Shown: positions 32,516 to 32,782 of the stretch, in pieces | Position numbering within the stretch: position 1 is the first letter of the stretch | Layout of the letters: the number at the start of each line of letters is the position of its first letter | Notes under the pieces: generated by a model | What the model saw: only the letters and a program-made list of their open reading frames with translations | The model's database searches: none | Told to the model about the DNA's origin: nothing | Program-made: the position numbers and the translations under genes | Source: an uncultured Clostridium sp. | GTDB lineage: Bacteria > Bacillota > Clostridia > Lachnospirales > Lachnospiraceae | DNA: 32,782 bases | Direction of reading: 5' to 3' | Assembly (NCBI GenBank): GCA_900541315.1 | Contig: UQJF01000016.1 | Location: forward strand, 1-32,782

Positions 32516-32561
32516 GCGTCAATAGCTCAGCAGGATAGAGCGTCCCCCTCCTAAGGTTGCG
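32516..32561 (+). pseudogene. tRNA-Arg(CCU)-like unit 1, 5' half only
   Basis: GCGTCAA plus TA is followed by a standard D-arm (GCTCAGCAGGATAGAGC) and an anticodon loop CTCCTAA with anticodon CCT. The anticodon stem is damaged: TCCCC faces GGTTG, with only two Watson-Crick pairs and one possible wobble. No T-arm or acceptor 3' strand complementary to GCGTCAA follows. A loose TTCGA at 32604-32608 is too far downstream. It looks like a broken or chimeric tRNA. Confidence 0.6.
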
Positions 32562-32639
32562 TTACAACGGTCACCTCAAAAAAACTAAATAAGGGATTGC
32601 AGTTCGACTTTGGTCGGGCTATAATCATATATCAGACAC

Positions 32640-32708
32640 GTCCATATAGCTCAGCTGGATAGAGCACACGCCTCCTAAGCGGTAGATGGTTCGAGTCCAA
32701 ATGAGGCA
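32640..32708 (+). pseudogene. tRNA-Arg(CCU)-like unit 2, degenerate
   Basis: GTCCATA and a full D-arm are followed by anticodon loop CTCCTAA (anticodon CCT) and a T-loop GGTTCGAGTCC. The unit spans about 69 bases. Roughly four bases are missing between the anticodon and T arms, the outer pairs of both stems fail, and the 3' strand TGAGGCA pairs poorly with GTCCATA. No CCA is encoded. A functional tRNA is unlikely unless sequence errors near the contig end are responsible. Confidence 0.6.
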
Positions 32709-32731
32709 AACAACTGAATAATTTTACAAAT

Positions 32732-32752
32732 GTCCATGTAGCTCAGCTGGAT
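32732..32752 (+). tRNA. Start of a third tRNA-Arg-like unit, cut off by adapter
   Basis: GTCCATGTAGCTCAGCTGGAT has a normal acceptor 5' strand and half a D-arm, differing from unit 2 by one base. It is interrupted at 32753 by adapter sequence, so its identity and integrity cannot be judged. It may be the intact parent gene of units 1 and 2. Confidence 0.5.
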
Positions 32753-32782
32753 CTGTCTCTTATACACATCTCCGAGCCCACG
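32753..32782 (+). other. Nextera transposase adapter (sequencing artefact)
   Basis: The final 30 bases are the reverse complement of the Tn5 mosaic end (CTGTCTCTTATACACATCT) followed by the start of the Illumina Nextera read-2 adapter (CCGAGCCCACG). They are library sequence, not genome. Confidence 0.97.

Noticed and set aside
32562..32639. Possible intron inside tRNA-like unit 1
   Set aside because: The downstream TTCGA segment does not form a T-stem, nothing pairs with the GCGTCAA acceptor strand, and the insert is far too short for a group I intron.

Overview
This window looks like chromosome from an anaerobic Firmicute, most likely a Lachnospiraceae gut bacterium (Blautia-like; genus uncertain). 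The reasons are moderate-to-low GC, strong AGGAGG ribosome sites, and the gene set: a MecA adaptor, ATP-dependent PEP carboxykinase, 2[4Fe-4S] ferredoxin, DUF1858 and DUF3881 proteins, a hemerythrin/rubredoxin pair and a TRAP transporter. It is a draft-assembly contig. Its last 30 bases are Nextera transposase adapter, and its first 52 bases are half of a dispersed palindromic repeat.

Layout. (1) 1-4.6 kb, minus strand: a membrane-anchored GH18 protein, then a locus of a Ser/Thr kinase fused to a MinD/ParA-like domain, a second ParA-like protein and an unrecognised 116-aa protein. (2) 4.96-5.9 kb: mecA, followed by a complete 159-bp palindromic repeat and a shared terminator. (3) 5.95-7.9 kb: uxuA plus a GntR/FadR-type regulator, driven by a near-consensus promoter with a 15-bp palindrome just behind its -10. 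(4) 8.0-9.5 kb: DUF1858 redox protein, an 8-cysteine ferredoxin, and a class-I amidotransferase-type gamma-glutamyl hydrolase. (5) 9.7-17.8 kb: a ribokinase, then a nucleoside-type ABC importer operon (BMP lipoprotein, ATPase, two permeases) ending in PHP and calcineurin-like phosphoesterases, with a divergent YeiL-like Crp/Fnr regulator. (6) 17.9-22.7 kb: pckA and a divergent M16C metallopeptidase. (7) 22.7-24.6 kb: a rubredoxin-hemerythrin pair under a perfect consensus promoter that carries a Fur/PerR-like box, and a divergent D-2-hydroxyacid dehydrogenase. (8) 24.9-31.4 kb: an AraC regulator divergent from a GH31 glycosidase and a three-gene TRAP transporter. (9) 31.5-32.75 kb: a DUF3881 protein, then a promoter and a tandem set of degenerate tRNA-Arg(CCU)-like units running into the adapter.

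Much of the window is carbohydrate and nucleoside scavenging: uronate breakdown (uxuA), nucleoside uptake with ribose phosphorylation, and alpha-glycoside cleavage coupled to uptake of an organic or sugar acid. PEP carboxykinase links this to anaplerosis. The points most worth a second look are the tRNA-like array, the palindromic repeat family, the two lysine-less P-loop proteins beside the kinase, the Fur/PerR-like box on the rubredoxin promoter and the GH31-TRAP pairing.
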